A DNA stretch of 20,345 nt from a virus, in IMG/VR virus record IMGVR_UViG_3300031687_000132, positions 1-20,345 of that record; one strand, written 5' to 3'. The notes beneath the pieces are model-generated. The model worked only from the letters and a program-made list of their open reading frames with translations, did not search any database and was not told the origin of the DNA. Below, piece by piece: positions 1 to 8,399 of the stretch (position 1 is the first letter of the stretch; each line of letters begins with the position of its first letter). The position numbers were made by a program, and so were the translations under genes.

Positions 1-3000
1 TCATTAATTACTAAAGCATCTAGTGCGGTATTTCCGTTTCTTTTTGTTTGTATAGTAAATTTACCTCCCGTACCTGCTCCGCTTTCTACTTTTATATTTG
101 CTAAAACATCTCCTGCCGATGTTTTGAAAAAGTCTAACGTTGGAGTTGTTCCCTTTAATTGCAAATTTCCTGCTGAAGTAATACGCATTCTTTCTGCACC
201 ACCTATACTTAAAGTCATCGGTCCTTGACCACCTGATACAAACCCTGTATCAATATTAAATCCGCCTCCTGCTACGTTGCTAGGAGTAAGTGTTACTGTT
301 GTTTTAGATGTGCGTAAATGAATGTCTCCTGATGAAGTGGTGGTAGAACCTACGCTCAAATCACCTGTAGGTGTAGTCGTTCCAATACCTACTTTTCCGC
401 CGCCTGACTGTAAAACTAAACTCCCCCAAGCAACCGCAGGTTTTAAAACATTTATATAACCCTTGTTGCTTGTTTCATTATACCCTATCCTAAGTCCGCC
501 TCCATTATCAACTCCAAAAATTGCTTGTTGAGAATTAGTATCTTCGTTATCATAAGCAGGTAAAGTAACTTGTAATTTACCTAATGGACTATCTGTTCCA
601 ATACCAAAATTATTATTATTATCAATCCAAGAAACACCCTCTGAATGTAATCTTATTGAATGACCTGAACCACCATCTCTATATATGTCTAAGATTTTAT
701 CTCCTGTTCCTGTTAGCGTTACATCTCCTGTAAAAGTTGCGTTTCCTGATGTATCAATTGTTAACCTGTCAGCATTTGCCCCAACATCAAATAAACTGAA
801 TGCATCACTACCTGATATTGCAAACCTATAAGTTCCAACACCTGTTCTTGTCATATCAATAATATCTGCTCCTGATTGCTCAACAAATAATCTACCTGTA
901 TTTACATTTCCTGCAAAAGTTGTAGTTCCGTTATCTAAAATTGTTACTAACGTAGAACCCTTATTAGCTGAATAGAATTTAGTAGCATAAGCAGAATTAT
1001 TAGTAAAAAACTGCATATCTCCATTAGAGGTATAAATTGCTCCATTCCCATCTCCTGATAATTTTACATACCCTGCTGCACTTGTCCCTTGAACTATTAC
1101 ATCTCCTGCAAAAGTTGCACTTGTTGAATCTATGGTTAACCTTGTGACATTATTAGTACCTAATTGTAGTGTTCCATTATAATTGTTGTATATTTTAGAA
1201 GCATCTGATGAATCTTGAAATATTTTTAAACCACTAGCATCGCCTGTGGAATTTTTAATTACTAAAGTTCCGCTTTCTAAATCAATTCCTGTTTCTATTG
1301 TTACATCTCCTGCAAAAGTTGCACTTGTAGAATTAAGAGTTAAATATGTTGATGATGCATTTGCAGGTCTAAAATATTGTGTATTCCCATCAAAATACAT
1401 TTCAGTATTATACATCTCAATATTAGAACCTCCACCTGCTGTTGAAATAACAAGATTATTAGTACTTCCTATTGAATTTGCAGATAATGTAATTTGCCCA
1501 CTATTGCCTGATGCTGCAATTATACTTCCTGTTGAAACTACTGAAGTTCCTTCTAATCCTGCTACAACTAAATCTGCTGCTAAATATCCTGCACCGCCAA
1601 TATTAACTGTCGTTGTAGGTTCTACTGTTGTACCTCTAAATAACTTGAATTTATTACTATCTGAAGCATCATTGAATAAACCTAAATACCTTGTAGTACC
1701 GTCATTGTATTTACCGTAATAACCAATATCAAGGCTATTTGCGGCATTATTAATTGCAAGTGATATAAGAGGGTCATCTACTGATAAAGTCTGTGAATTT
1801 ACCGTTGTAGTCGTTCCATTTACTGTTAGGTCTCCTGCAATGGTTACATCTTTACCTGTAATTAAATCTCCTTCTCTATTGATTATCAATGCAGTTGTAT
1901 CTAGAGCATTTGCATTTGATACTTTAAATACTATTGATTGTGTTACTGCCGATTGGTCTATATTTAATTGACCTGTTGTATTATTTGCATAAAAATTAGA
2001 ACCATCGTGATAAACCTGAGCATCGCTACCTGTTCCATAAACAGACTTTACGTTATCATTATGGATAGTATTTCCACTCATTGTTCCACCTGCTAAAGGT
2101 AAATACAAAGCTGCAGAACTATCTACGTATTGAGTAGTAGAAATTTTCGTACTATTATCTCCTGCCGATTGTGTAGTAGCTAAAGAACCATTCGGTAAAG
2201 TAACTCCTGCGGTTGGAAATTTTAAATTCAACCCTTGATTAGATGCAGTCGATTCTATTTGATTTGTTGTACCTGTTACCGCTAAAGTTTGTGTGTTTAA
2301 ATTAACATCCCCACTTCCACTATCTCCGCTAAAATCTAAATCAGAAGCATTATCTAAGCCTTTTACATAAGCAGTTGTTGCTACTTTTGTTGAGTCATCA
2401 TTTGATGCTTGTGTTGTTGCTGTAACTCCATTAGCAAGAACAGAAGTTGAAGTTACATTCCCCGTTAAATCGCCTGTTACATTTCCTGTTAAGTTTCCTG
2501 TAACATTACCAACTAAGTCAGTACTTATTGAACTTGGTAAACCTATCGTTACACCTTGCCCACTTACTACCGTTTCTATTTCATTAGTAGTTCCTAAAAT
2601 GCTTAACGTTTGAGTGTTTAAGTTTACATCACCTGTAGTTGTACCATCTGTTATATCCAAATCACTTCCTGCATCTAAAGCATCTACATACGATTTTGTT
2701 GCAGCATCTTGAGCATCAATTGGATTTGTTAAATTTGATATTATTCCTGTAACTGAAATACCTGTATTTGTAGTTTCTAATTTCTTTGCATTATTAAAAT
2801 ATAAATCGACACCTGAACCCTTTGTAAATGTAGCTAAATTGTTACCACCTGTTGAGGCTTGAATTTTTACAGAATTATCGCTTCTTAATCTTAAATCACC
2901 TGTTCCTAAGTCAGTAACAAAACTATCCGTTCCATTGTGGTTAATTTCTAAGTCTTGACTACTTCCAAATAACGCTTTGCTTGAATCAGTAAACGTAATG

Positions 3001-3392
3001 TCATCACTTGCAGAAACTACAATATTATTTCCGCTTGTTGTGTTTCCAAAAGATAAAACTTCCTGTAAAGTATCTGATGTAGCAAATTTAGTGTCTACGT
3101 ATAATTTTACCGCAGCACTTGTCGGTAGTGTTGTATCATTATTAAAGTTTTCAATACCATTTGCAGCAGTTACAAATTGTGTAATCGTAACCCCTGTACC
3201 TGTATCTTTAAGCGAACCCCATTCTAGTACACTTGTAACTTTAAAGTCCCCTGATGTGTTTAAAAACAAACCTGATTGATTTCCCGAACCATCTGTAAGT
3301 TCCCTTAACGTTGCAGAAATAGCCGCATTGTCAATGGTTTTTAATAAGCCCTCGTAAGTAGCAGATATTTTAGTATTAAATAGAGTTGCCAT
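1..3392 (-). CDS. Long repetitive tail fibre protein (C-terminus off window)
   Basis: An open frame runs from an ATG at 3392 to the left edge without a stop, giving 1130 complete codons; the C-terminus lies outside. It reads as a receptor-contacting tail fibre or side fibre. The composition is rich in Thr, Ser, Gly, Asn and Asp, with few Cys or Trp. Recurrent fibre motifs are visible: GNVT tetrapeptides in tandem (residues 295-314), two copies of a GDVNLNTQTL...GTTN segment, two ATxxYV segments plus YLPLAGGTMSG near residue 430, four versions of TFAGDV or TFTGDV (about residues 690-890), and GIGTDSP / GIGTTTP segments near 930 and 1003. Such GIGT..P repeats often precede a C-terminal S74-type intramolecular chaperone in fibres, but that part is not in the window. 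The start has the A-rich leader seen before other genes here and overlaps a small upstream ORF by 17 nt. Confident as a fibre-like virion protein; the receptor is unknown. Confidence 0.88.
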   Translation of the reverse strand, partial: MATLFNTKISATYEGLLKTIDNAAISATLRELTDGSGNQSGLFLNTSGDFKVTSVLEWGSLKDTGTGVTITQFVTAANGIENFNNDTTLPTSAAVKLYVDTKFATSDTLQEVLSFGNTTSGNNIVVSASDDITFTDSSKALFGSSQDLEINHNGTDSFVTDLGTGDLRLRSDNSVKIQASTGGNNLATFTKGSGVDLYFNNAKKLETTNTGISVTGIISNLTNPIDAQDAATKSYVDALDAGSDLDITDGTTTGDVNLNTQTLSILGTTNEIETVVSGQGVTIGLPSSISTDLVGNVTGNLTGNVTGDLTGNVTSTSVLANGVTATTQASNDDSTKVATTAYVKGLDNASDLDFSGDSGSGDVNLNTQTLAVTGTTNQIESTASNQGLNLKFPTAGVTLPNGSLATTQSAGDNSTKISTTQYVDSSAALYLPLAGGTMSGNTIHNDNVKSVYGTGSDAQVYHDGSNFYANNTTGQLNIDQSAVTQSIVFKVSNANALDTTALIINREGDLITGKDVTIAGDLTVNGTTTTVNSQTLSVDDPLISLAINNAANSLDIGYYGKYNDGTTRYLGLFNDASDSNKFKLFRGTTVEPTTTVNIGGAGYLAADLVVAGLEGTSVVSTGSIIAASGNSGQITLSANSIGSTNNLVISTAGGGSNIEMYNTEMYFDGNTQYFRPANASSTYLTLNSTSATFAGDVTIETGIDLESGTLVIKNSTGDASGLKIFQDSSDASKIYNNYNGTLQLGTNNVTRLTIDSTSATFAGDVIVQGTSAAGYVKLSGDGNGAIYTSNGDMQFFTNNSAYATKFYSANKGSTLVTILDNGTTTFAGNVNTGRLFVEQSGADIIDMTRTGVGTYRFAISGSDAFSLFDVGANADRLTIDTSGNATFTGDVTLTGTGDKILDIYRDGGSGHSIRLHSEGVSWIDNNNNFGIGTDSPLGKLQVTLPAYDNEDTNSQQAIFGVDNGGGLRIGYNETSNKGYINVLKPAVAWGSLVLQSGGGKVGIGTTTPTGDLSVGSTTTSSGDIHLRTSKTTVTLTPSNVAGGGFNIDTGFVSGGQGPMTLSIGGAERMRITSAGNLQLKGTTPTLDFFKTSAGDVLANIKVESGAGTGGKFTIQTKRNGNTALDALVIN
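1097..1328 (-). repeat. Pair of identical 28-nt direct repeats in fibre gene
   Basis: The same 28 bases occur at 1097-1124 and 1301-1328, 204 nt apart and in the same reading frame. Each encodes the TSATFAGDV-type fibre-shaft motif. Diverged versions lie near 730 and 915. This looks like internal duplication of fibre shaft modules rather than a mobile-element footprint. Confidence 0.75.
2451..2510 (-). repeat. Five tandem 12-nt units coding GNVT/GNLT/GDLT
   Basis: Five in-frame 12-nt units lie end to end inside the fibre gene and encode GNVT, GNLT, GNVT, GDLT and GNVT (residues 295-314). The copies differ mainly at third positions and at the Asn/Asp and Val/Leu changes, so the repeat is kept at protein level. 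Likely a short beta-helical or beta-prism piece of the fibre shaft. Confidence 0.85.
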
Positions 3393-3495
3393 TCTTTAAT
3401 TTTTTTGTTTTATTTATTGATTTATTAATGCTATTCTTTTTTTTCAAATAAGCCCTTAGCTTTTCTAAAGTTTTTTCTTTTGGTTTGTAAATCAT
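3376..3495 (-). CDS. Lysine-rich 39-aa mini-protein, translationally coupled
   Basis: ATG at 3495 overlaps the TGA of the preceding connector gene in an ATGA junction, the usual sign of translational coupling, and the frame runs 39 codons to TAA at 3376, ending 17 nt inside the fibre gene. The product begins MIYKPKEKTLEKLRAYLKKK and is strongly basic, with a probable amphipathic helix in the first half and an Asn/Lys/Ile-rich tail. No family is recognised. A different frame over the same bases (3431-3625) is also open but starts deep inside the connector gene and has no coupling, so I prefer this one. Existence is moderately likely; function unknown. Confidence 0.5.
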   Translation of the reverse strand: MIYKPKEKTLEKLRAYLKKKNSINKSINKTKKLKNGNSI

Positions 3496-4001
3496 AATAC
3501 CCAACCGTTAAAAGTTGCATCATAACTAGGGTAAATATCGTCATTGATATTATTTGTATATTCCGGGTATAAAGTTTGATTAAAACCCATAAAATCGATA
3601 AATCTTCTAGAATACCATTCTGCATTTGTTCTAGCTTTTTCTACTAGAAAATCAATTTCTTCTTTTGAAACTGTTTCTGCATTTTCAGATCGGTGTTTCA
3701 TCATACCTCCATTACGTAATTGATAAGAAGCCCACGGAAGGTAATCTACCTGAGTAAACCAAATTAACATATCTACTACGTAATCGTCTAATAATAGCTT
3801 CCACCTAGCATTTGCTGCTTTATCTATTCCGTCAACTATTGCAGCCGTTAATCCATCATACATTTTTGTACCTAAATACTCCTGAATATGTATTTTTTGC
3901 GCCGTAGAAATAAAGAAAATAAATTTATCTGTATCTACATTTCCGTCCATAATTGAATTACGAACAAGATCAGTTCTGTTTATAAATAGTACTGTTGCCA
4001 T
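3492..4001 (-). CDS. Head-tail connector (adaptor) protein, DUF6712-like
   Basis: This 169-residue protein follows the portal gene directly, where head-completion adaptors usually lie. The N-terminal half has the pattern of the connector family I remember as DUF6712 from Bacteroidetes phages: an LFI...DL start, a GNVD segment near residue 20, then a helical AQ...IQEYLGTKMYDGL stretch (about residues 34-52). The middle is helical and aromatic (DMLIWFTQVDYLPWASY), and the C-terminus is Tyr/Asn-rich. In the virion such adaptors form a ring under the portal. The start at 4001 has an A-rich leader and a 41-nt gap from the portal gene. Family assignment is from memory and not searched. Confidence 0.62.
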   Translation of the reverse strand: MATVLFINRTDLVRNSIMDGNVDTDKFIFFISTAQKIHIQEYLGTKMYDGLTAAIVDGIDKAANARWKLLLDDYVVDMLIWFTQVDYLPWASYQLRNGGMMKHRSENAETVSKEEIDFLVEKARTNAEWYSRRFIDFMGFNQTLYPEYTNNINDDIYPSYDATFNGWVL

Positions 4002-4042
4002 TTTTTATATATTATTAATTACAAATATTTAAACTTGAATTT

Positions 4043-6211
4043 CTATGTCTTATCATTTCGTCGCCCTTTGTCATTTAATGAAACGCTAGATAATGGGTAC
4101 CTACCTTGACCCGGTTGTTTTATTGTTGCAATTGCTGCTTTTGCAGAACCTCTAGGAAATCTTTGTTGCGATTTAGGAATGGTTCTAGTTTTTTTGTAAT
4201 TAGACAAATTCTTTGAAACTTCAGTATTCGATTCTTTTCGATACAATACTCTTTTCCATTTGTGATGGCAATAAATACCGCCTTTTAGTTCAAAAATATT
4301 ATACTCAATACTTGGCTTATGTCTAAATTCTACATTAACATCACCTCTGCTTGCTTGGTCAATATCTTCAATTCTCCAAACCATCCCGGCATCTGACATA
4401 TCCATCATATTAGAACAAAAGTCTCTAGTATTTTTCCCTTTTGAAGCCCCTAAAGCATATTTATATCTTATCTTATAAAGCCCATTTTTAGAATCAATAT
4501 CTGAATAAGCGGACCCGTTATTTTTGCTAGTTACGTAATCTTGATTTAAACCTAAAACATCTTTTATTTTATTTAAAGTACTTTTTGGTTTTTCCTGTAT
4601 TAAATAATTGGCCCAATCTTCATTTGATAAATTAGATTCTTCTTCCAATTCGTCAACCTGAATCCAATCTTCACCAATTTTATTACCGGTAGAAGATAAA
4701 GAACCTAAAAGAAATTGAGTTTTATCGCTAGATAATGAACAACTATGTTCTTCTGTTCTAGACAAAGATTCTTTTGATAATGGTACACAATTTGGTACTT
4801 CTTTACCATCTTTTTCTTTTGTGCCTATTTGTTCGTAACCGTCCCAACAAGGTGCCTTTAATTCTGTATGATTTTCACAAGGCATAAAATAAATATCGCC
4901 TTCAATTTCCATTTCGTGAAAACCTTCGCATCCAATTAATTTTGCCTGTGCAATAGCCTCTTCTTTTGTTTTATAAACCTCTTGACCGTCAATTTTATTT
5001 AAACTTAACTTTGCCATTTCAACACCCGTTTCTTCTTCAATAGTTTCTTTATCCTGAATACTACTGTCTACTTCAGTAAATTCTAGGGGCTGTAAGGTCG
5101 TAAAGTACAGGTTTAAGGCAACATTATTGTAAGCGAGTATGATATCAAAGGAATCTATTAAAAGTTCCTGAAAAGGTCTAATAACGGTATTATCCATTAA
5201 TTGAGAAGATACTTTAATCTCATCTGCATTTGAAGAAAAACCTGTTGCTGTTGGTATTCCTAGTAAAAAACTAGAAACGATCCTGTGGCCCACCTGTATT
5301 TTTAAAGAACATTCAGAACTTAAAAATTGATATTGGTTATGCGCATCGGATAATTGTACCGGTGTAATTTCTGCCTGACTTTCTTTAGAATCGTTAAAAG
5401 CAATGATGAATTTTCCGGCATTGTTGGTCCCGGCGAATTTATCCGCTATTTTTTGTTCGATTAATTGTCTTTCCTGCTCGTTTGGTGTTCCGTTGTTGAA
5501 ATTTATAAGCATACTAGGGCTTAAACCTGAGCGTATATTGTTGATATGGTAATTCGATACCTCTTCTTCTAATTCAGCATATTGTAAACAACCCTGATAA
5601 TCTACCGGAGAATAGTAGTAAAATCCTGATTTGTAAGGTTTTACGTATAGCATTTCAATACTTTCTTTTGATGTTCCAAAAGCAGGTATTCTTAATGGTG
5701 TATCTGACTTTTTTATATTTGGCCAATCTGCAAAATAATAGTAAGCCTCTATTTCACCATCTTTATTGGCTCTTTCAGCCCTAAGTGTTTCAATTGGGAA
5801 ATGTTCTACTTTTGCTATTTTTTTTCTGTCTTTAGTGTAAATTATTTGTATTGCACATTGACCCATTAATTTCAAGTCATAGCAAAGTTTTCTAACGTCA
5901 TCTTTTTTAAATATCGAAACCATTTGAGCATACTCATTTGGTCTTCTACTAGAATCTGTGGCGTTTAATCCCTTACCGTAGATAGCCTGAGAAATTCCGG
6001 TAATTGCAGCATTATTTGTTGGGCTGCCATTAAATCTATCGATTAAAAACTGAAAATAGTTGTTATCACTACCGTAACGAATCCAATCCTCACCTTTTAC
6101 CTCCACAATTTCGGGGCTTGTGTAAGTGCTTAAATTAACAAATCCAAATTCTGAACTTTTTGAAGCCTTTTTAAATTGACCTTTGTTATTCCTTAGTCTT
6201 TTATCTTCCAT
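4043..6211 (-). CDS. Portal protein with long C-terminal extension
   Basis: A 722-aa protein whose first ~380 residues read as a phage portal, the dodecameric ring through which DNA is packaged. Seen: a WIRYGSDNNYFQFLIDRFN segment (residues 43-61), SPTNNAAITGISQAIYGKG (63-81), LMGQCAIQIIY (115-125), and the helical region with VGHRIVSSFLLGIP (307-320) followed by NADEI and a stem-like helix. Beyond residue 380, where a typical portal would be near its end, come two further parts. The first is Cys/His-rich: C428, H432, C445, H448, then C455 and C475 in a PCWDGY...VPNCVP segment. The second (about 560-660) has C599 and a CHHKW motif at 648-652. The extreme C-terminus is basic with RGSAKAAIATIKQPG. 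The gene starts 2 nt after the previous stop. The portal call is firm; the extension is unassigned and may be a capsid-interior or MuF-like part. Confidence 0.85.
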   Translation of the reverse strand: MEDKRLRNNKGQFKKASKSSEFGFVNLSTYTSPEIVEVKGEDWIRYGSDNNYFQFLIDRFNGSPTNNAAITGISQAIYGKGLNATDSSRRPNEYAQMVSIFKKDDVRKLCYDLKLMGQCAIQIIYTKDRKKIAKVEHFPIETLRAERANKDGEIEAYYYFADWPNIKKSDTPLRIPAFGTSKESIEMLYVKPYKSGFYYYSPVDYQGCLQYAELEEEVSNYHINNIRSGLSPSMLINFNNGTPNEQERQLIEQKIADKFAGTNNAGKFIIAFNDSKESQAEITPVQLSDAHNQYQFLSSECSLKIQVGHRIVSSFLLGIPTATGFSSNADEIKVSSQLMDNTVIRPFQELLIDSFDIILAYNNVALNLYFTTLQPLEFTEVDSSIQDKETIEEETGVEMAKLSLNKIDGQEVYKTKEEAIAQAKLIGCEGFHEMEIEGDIYFMPCENHTELKAPCWDGYEQIGTKEKDGKEVPNCVPLSKESLSRTEEHSCSLSSDKTQFLLGSLSSTGNKIGEDWIQVDELEEESNLSNEDWANYLIQEKPKSTLNKIKDVLGLNQDYVTSKNNGSAYSDIDSKNGLYKIRYKYALGASKGKNTRDFCSNMMDMSDAGMVWRIEDIDQASRGDVNVEFRHKPSIEYNIFELKGGIYCHHKWKRVLYRKESNTEVSKNLSNYKKTRTIPKSQQRFPRGSAKAAIATIKQPGQGRYPLSSVSLNDKGRRNDKT

Positions 6212-6213
6212 AT

Positions 6214-6645
6214 TTATGGTACTTGGTATGTATTATCAAATCCGTTATAATGTACGTATTCGCCTTTATTTAATTGATAGTGATCATTGCCATTTAATTG
6301 GTTTATGTCTTGGTCTGTACAGAAAATTTTGTCATTGTAAATATCTATATTTTGGCCATCGTCTGTGTTCCATTTAACCTCATAAAAATTCCAAAAACTG
6401 TAATTTGTATTCCAAAAATTATAATTAATATAAAGTTTTAAATCAAAGTAATGATTTTTAATTAAGACAGGGTTAAATATATTATCAAAATTTAAGTAAT
6501 TATTCGAGGTTGTAGCACCTGTTATATCATATTGTTTAGTAACATTGGTACTGTCATCTCTGATAGTCATAGTAAACGAATCCGAGTATTCTCTTGGAAT
6601 TACTGATATTGTTTGTGCCGTTGTTGATGTCTTTAATATAATCAT
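6214..6645 (-). CDS. Putative virion protein of unknown role
   Basis: This 143-residue protein is rich in Asn, Tyr, Phe and Ile and probably all-beta. It begins MIILKTSTTAQTISVIPREY, continues with an ITGATTSNNYLNF segment and FDLKLYINYNFWNTNYSFWN (aromatic, about residues 67-86), and ends with DKIFCTDQ and GEYVHYNGFDNTYQV. It has no signal peptide or membrane segment. It lies between the probable tail tube gene and the portal, separated from the former by a terminator and from the latter by 2 nt, so it is co-expressed with the portal. I recall similar proteins in flavobacterial phages but know no function. The TATAACGGT-type motif precedes its start. Confidence 0.6.
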   Translation of the reverse strand: MIILKTSTTAQTISVIPREYSDSFTMTIRDDSTNVTKQYDITGATTSNNYLNFDNIFNPVLIKNHYFDLKLYINYNFWNTNYSFWNFYEVKWNTDDGQNIDIYNDKIFCTDQDINQLNGNDHYQLNKGEYVHYNGFDNTYQVP

Positions 6646-6651
6646 TACTTA

Positions 6652-6660
6652 TATAACGGT
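6652..6660 (-). promoter_or_regulatory. ACCGTTATA motif before start at 6645
   Basis: On the minus strand ACCGTTATA lies 7 nt upstream of the ATG, preceded by a T-run. It comes 31 nt after a strong terminator, so a transcription restart here is plausible. The same motif is at 9078-9086, with close relatives at 9884-9896 and 17141-17153. Its function is inferred only. Confidence 0.4.
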
Positions 6661-6690
6661 AAAAAACAAGCAATTTGTAAAATCAATAAG

Positions 6691-6726
6691 CAAAAAAAAA
6701 AGCACCCATATTTGGATGCTTTTTTA
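6691..6726 (-). terminator. Rho-independent terminator after probable tail tube gene
   Basis: Minus-strand RNA forms an 8-bp stem (AGCATCCA with TGGGTGCT, one U-G pair) closed by an AATA loop and followed by about 10 T. On the plus strand the same bases leave one C-A mismatch, although a shorter T run follows there too. The orientation therefore favours termination of minus-strand transcripts from the capsid and tail-tube genes. Confidence 0.85.
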
Positions 6727-6747
6727 TTTAAAAGAATACATTGCTTT

Positions 6748-7290
6748 TTAAGCAGGTACTCCGGCAGGTGTTGGGTCAATTAAATCTGTTGAAGGCGTAA
6801 CTGCTGCCGCTAAGAAATAAGGCGCTCTTTCTTCCATTCCTTCGAACGTCAAAGTGAAACCTGTTAAATCTCCTGCAGCTGCTCCTGTCACTACTGTTCC
6901 CCCCGTTAATTCCATACCATTTTCAAGGCCCAAAAGGAAGTTGTTACCGTAGTAGTCCTCAACTACCGCATAAGGTCTAGATACTGCAAGTAATTGCAAT
7001 TCTGCTTGCGTTTTAGAGTCTAAGAAAGTTAATGTTAAATTTAATGTTTGGGTATAAAATGTCGTACCATTATCTCTACTAGAGGTAACAGTAGTTTCAA
7101 GACTAGAAGCCCCTTTAACATTATATTCAAACCAAACAGGTGCAGGTGAACCATTAACAATAGTTGCTAAATTGTCTGCGTCAAGTGTTATTGAGGCAAT
7201 TGTGCCATAATCCGCAAAATAAACGGTTTTAATACCTCCAAATCCACTTTTACAAGGAATTTTTCTACCGGTAGTTAATAAACAAGCCAT
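6748..7290 (-). CDS. Probable major tail (tube) protein
   Basis: A 180-residue, mostly beta protein beginning MACLLTTGRKIPCKSGFGGIK. It has a Cys pair (C3, C13), a GGIKTVYFADYG segment, then alternating hydrophobic/Thr strands (SLETTVTSSRDNGTTFYTQT, LTLTFLDSKTQAELQLL) and LTGFTLTFEGMEE near the end, with a Pro/Ala-rich tail. This pattern fits the small tail-tube proteins that Bacteroidetes phages carry beside their capsid gene, as I recall them. It follows the capsid gene after a terminator, has a very A-rich leader (about nine A, then TAAAAATT), and is followed by its own strong terminator, in keeping with a protein needed in many copies. A head decoration protein or minor capsid protein is the main alternative. 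Confidence 0.58.
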   Translation of the reverse strand: MACLLTTGRKIPCKSGFGGIKTVYFADYGTIASITLDADNLATIVNGSPAPVWFEYNVKGASSLETTVTSSRDNGTTFYTQTLNLTLTFLDSKTQAELQLLAVSRPYAVVEDYYGNNFLLGLENGMELTGGTVVTGAAAGDLTGFTLTFEGMEERAPYFLAAAVTPSTDLIDPTPAGVPA

Positions 7291-7315
7291 AATTTTTATT
7301 TTTTTTTAGTTAAAC

Positions 7316-7330
7316 TGTTGATTTTCAACA
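7316..7330 (-). promoter_or_regulatory. Small perfect hairpin in the leader of the tail-tube gene
   Basis: TGTTGA and TCAACA flank a 3-nt loop between the capsid terminator and the start at 7290. It could stabilise the 5' end of a read-through or processed message. There is no direct support for a function. Confidence 0.35.
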
Positions 7331-7343
7331 AGTTGTATTGAAT

Positions 7344-7376
7344 AAAAAAAGGGTAAGTAGACGAACCACCTACCCT
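7344..7376 (-). terminator. Rho-independent terminator after major capsid gene
   Basis: An 11-bp stem (AGGGTAGGTGG with the opposite arm, two G-U pairs) with a TTCGT loop is followed by seven T on the minus strand. It lies 20 nt after the capsid stop codon and is one of the best-formed terminators in the window. A weaker T run lies on the other side, so it may work both ways. Confidence 0.88.
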
Positions 7377-7396
7377 GTTTTTAATATTAATTAATT

Positions 7397-8374
7397 CTAA
7401 GTATAAGAAACAATATCAGAAGCGATTCCAAATTGAACTGCACTTGTAAACCTCATAACGATTCTCGCGTTATTTGATGCATCTAAATCGCTCATATCCA
7501 AGACCTTAACTTCTTGTGTCGAATTTAACAAACCTGTTCCGAAATATAAATTAGAACGTTGTGCTGCATACATTTTATCGTCAGATAATCCTTGACCAAC
7601 AAATATTTTTACACCATTTACAGTTAAAGAACCATTGTTCCACCATTGCGTACCCATATTAGAAACACCATTTGCTCCTAAACCATTTGCTGCAAATCCA
7701 CCTAACGCCTGAACGTATAATTTAGCTGCTTTGCTTCCGATGTAAATAAACAAATCTTCTTTACCATAAAGTTGTGCAGGAATTGCCGTTACAACGTCAG
7801 ATAATTTTTCAATAATATTTAAAGCCGTTAAAGCTACACCACCACCAATTGCCTGTGCTGCCGGAACATCTCCTGCTGCTACTGCCGTTGCGATTAATTT
7901 TTCAAAACCATCAAAAGAATTGTTTGTAGCTGCTGCTGTATCACCTTGCCAAATATTAAACTCAGTATTTTGTGCAACCTCTGATGCAACGTGTGCAATC
8001 ATAAAGTCAGAAAACTTAGGAGGTAAAGTTTGACCTAAACCGAAGCCCATTGATTGACTTTCCCAATCGTTCACGAAATCATATTTACATAATTGAAGGT
8101 TAACCATCAACTCTACCGGTTGAATTATTCTTTCAGTTAAAGTTACAGAACTGTTTGGTGAAAAGTCACAAGCCGCTGCTTGAACTAAAGCACCTGTAGC
8201 TAATTTCTTAATTACTTCTTTGAAAGCGATGTTTGCTTTTACAGTTAATCCTCCGTCATCAATAGTTGATGCAGATAATAAAGCCGCTGCAATATACTCA
8301 CCTGCAAATTCTCCTGCATAAGTTGTAGTAATATTTGTAGCTGTTGCTAATTTTACATTTTTTAAATTACTCAT
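7397..8374 (-). CDS. Major capsid protein
   Basis: A 325-residue protein rich in Ala, Gly, Asn and Thr with few charges, as expected for a shell protein. Visible landmarks are YAGEFAGEYIAAALLSAST (about residues 19-37), a TLTERIIQPVELMVNLQLCK segment (79-98), DWESQSMGFG and PPKFSDFMIAHVASEVAQNTE, and a C-terminal KVLDMSDLDASNNARIVMRF stretch. These match the capsid proteins I recall from marine and flavobacterial Bacteroidetes phages; the fold is presumably HK97-like. It follows the protease and scaffold-like genes (25-nt gap), has an A-rich leader, and is followed at once by a strong terminator, which would allow a separate abundant message. Confident by context and composition. Confidence 0.82.
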   Translation of the reverse strand: MSNLKNVKLATATNITTTYAGEFAGEYIAAALLSASTIDDGGLTVKANIAFKEVIKKLATGALVQAAACDFSPNSSVTLTERIIQPVELMVNLQLCKYDFVNDWESQSMGFGLGQTLPPKFSDFMIAHVASEVAQNTEFNIWQGDTAAATNNSFDGFEKLIATAVAAGDVPAAQAIGGGVALTALNIIEKLSDVVTAIPAQLYGKEDLFIYIGSKAAKLYVQALGGFAANGLGANGVSNMGTQWWNNGSLTVNGVKIFVGQGLSDDKMYAAQRSNLYFGTGLLNSTQEVKVLDMSDLDASNNARIVMRFTSAVQFGIASDIVSYT

Positions 8375-8399
8375 TTTTATTTTTATTTTACTGTTTATA

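Noticed and set aside
1097-1328. 28-nt direct repeats as attachment sites or mobile-element ends
   Set aside because: They are in frame, encode a recurrent fibre motif, and have diverged relatives elsewhere in the gene.
1246-1719. 157-codon plus-strand open frame
   Set aside because: It lies antisense to the repetitive fibre gene; low-complexity coding on the minus strand leaves its complement open. No leader or coherent domain.
3431-3625. 64-codon minus-strand frame overlapping the end of the connector gene
   Set aside because: Most of it is an out-of-frame reading of the connector gene; the ATGA-coupled frame at 3376-3495 explains the gap better.
4022-4029. AATATTTG as a -7 promoter box before the connector gene
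   Set aside because: One mismatch to TAnnTTTG and no TTTG at the proper distance upstream.
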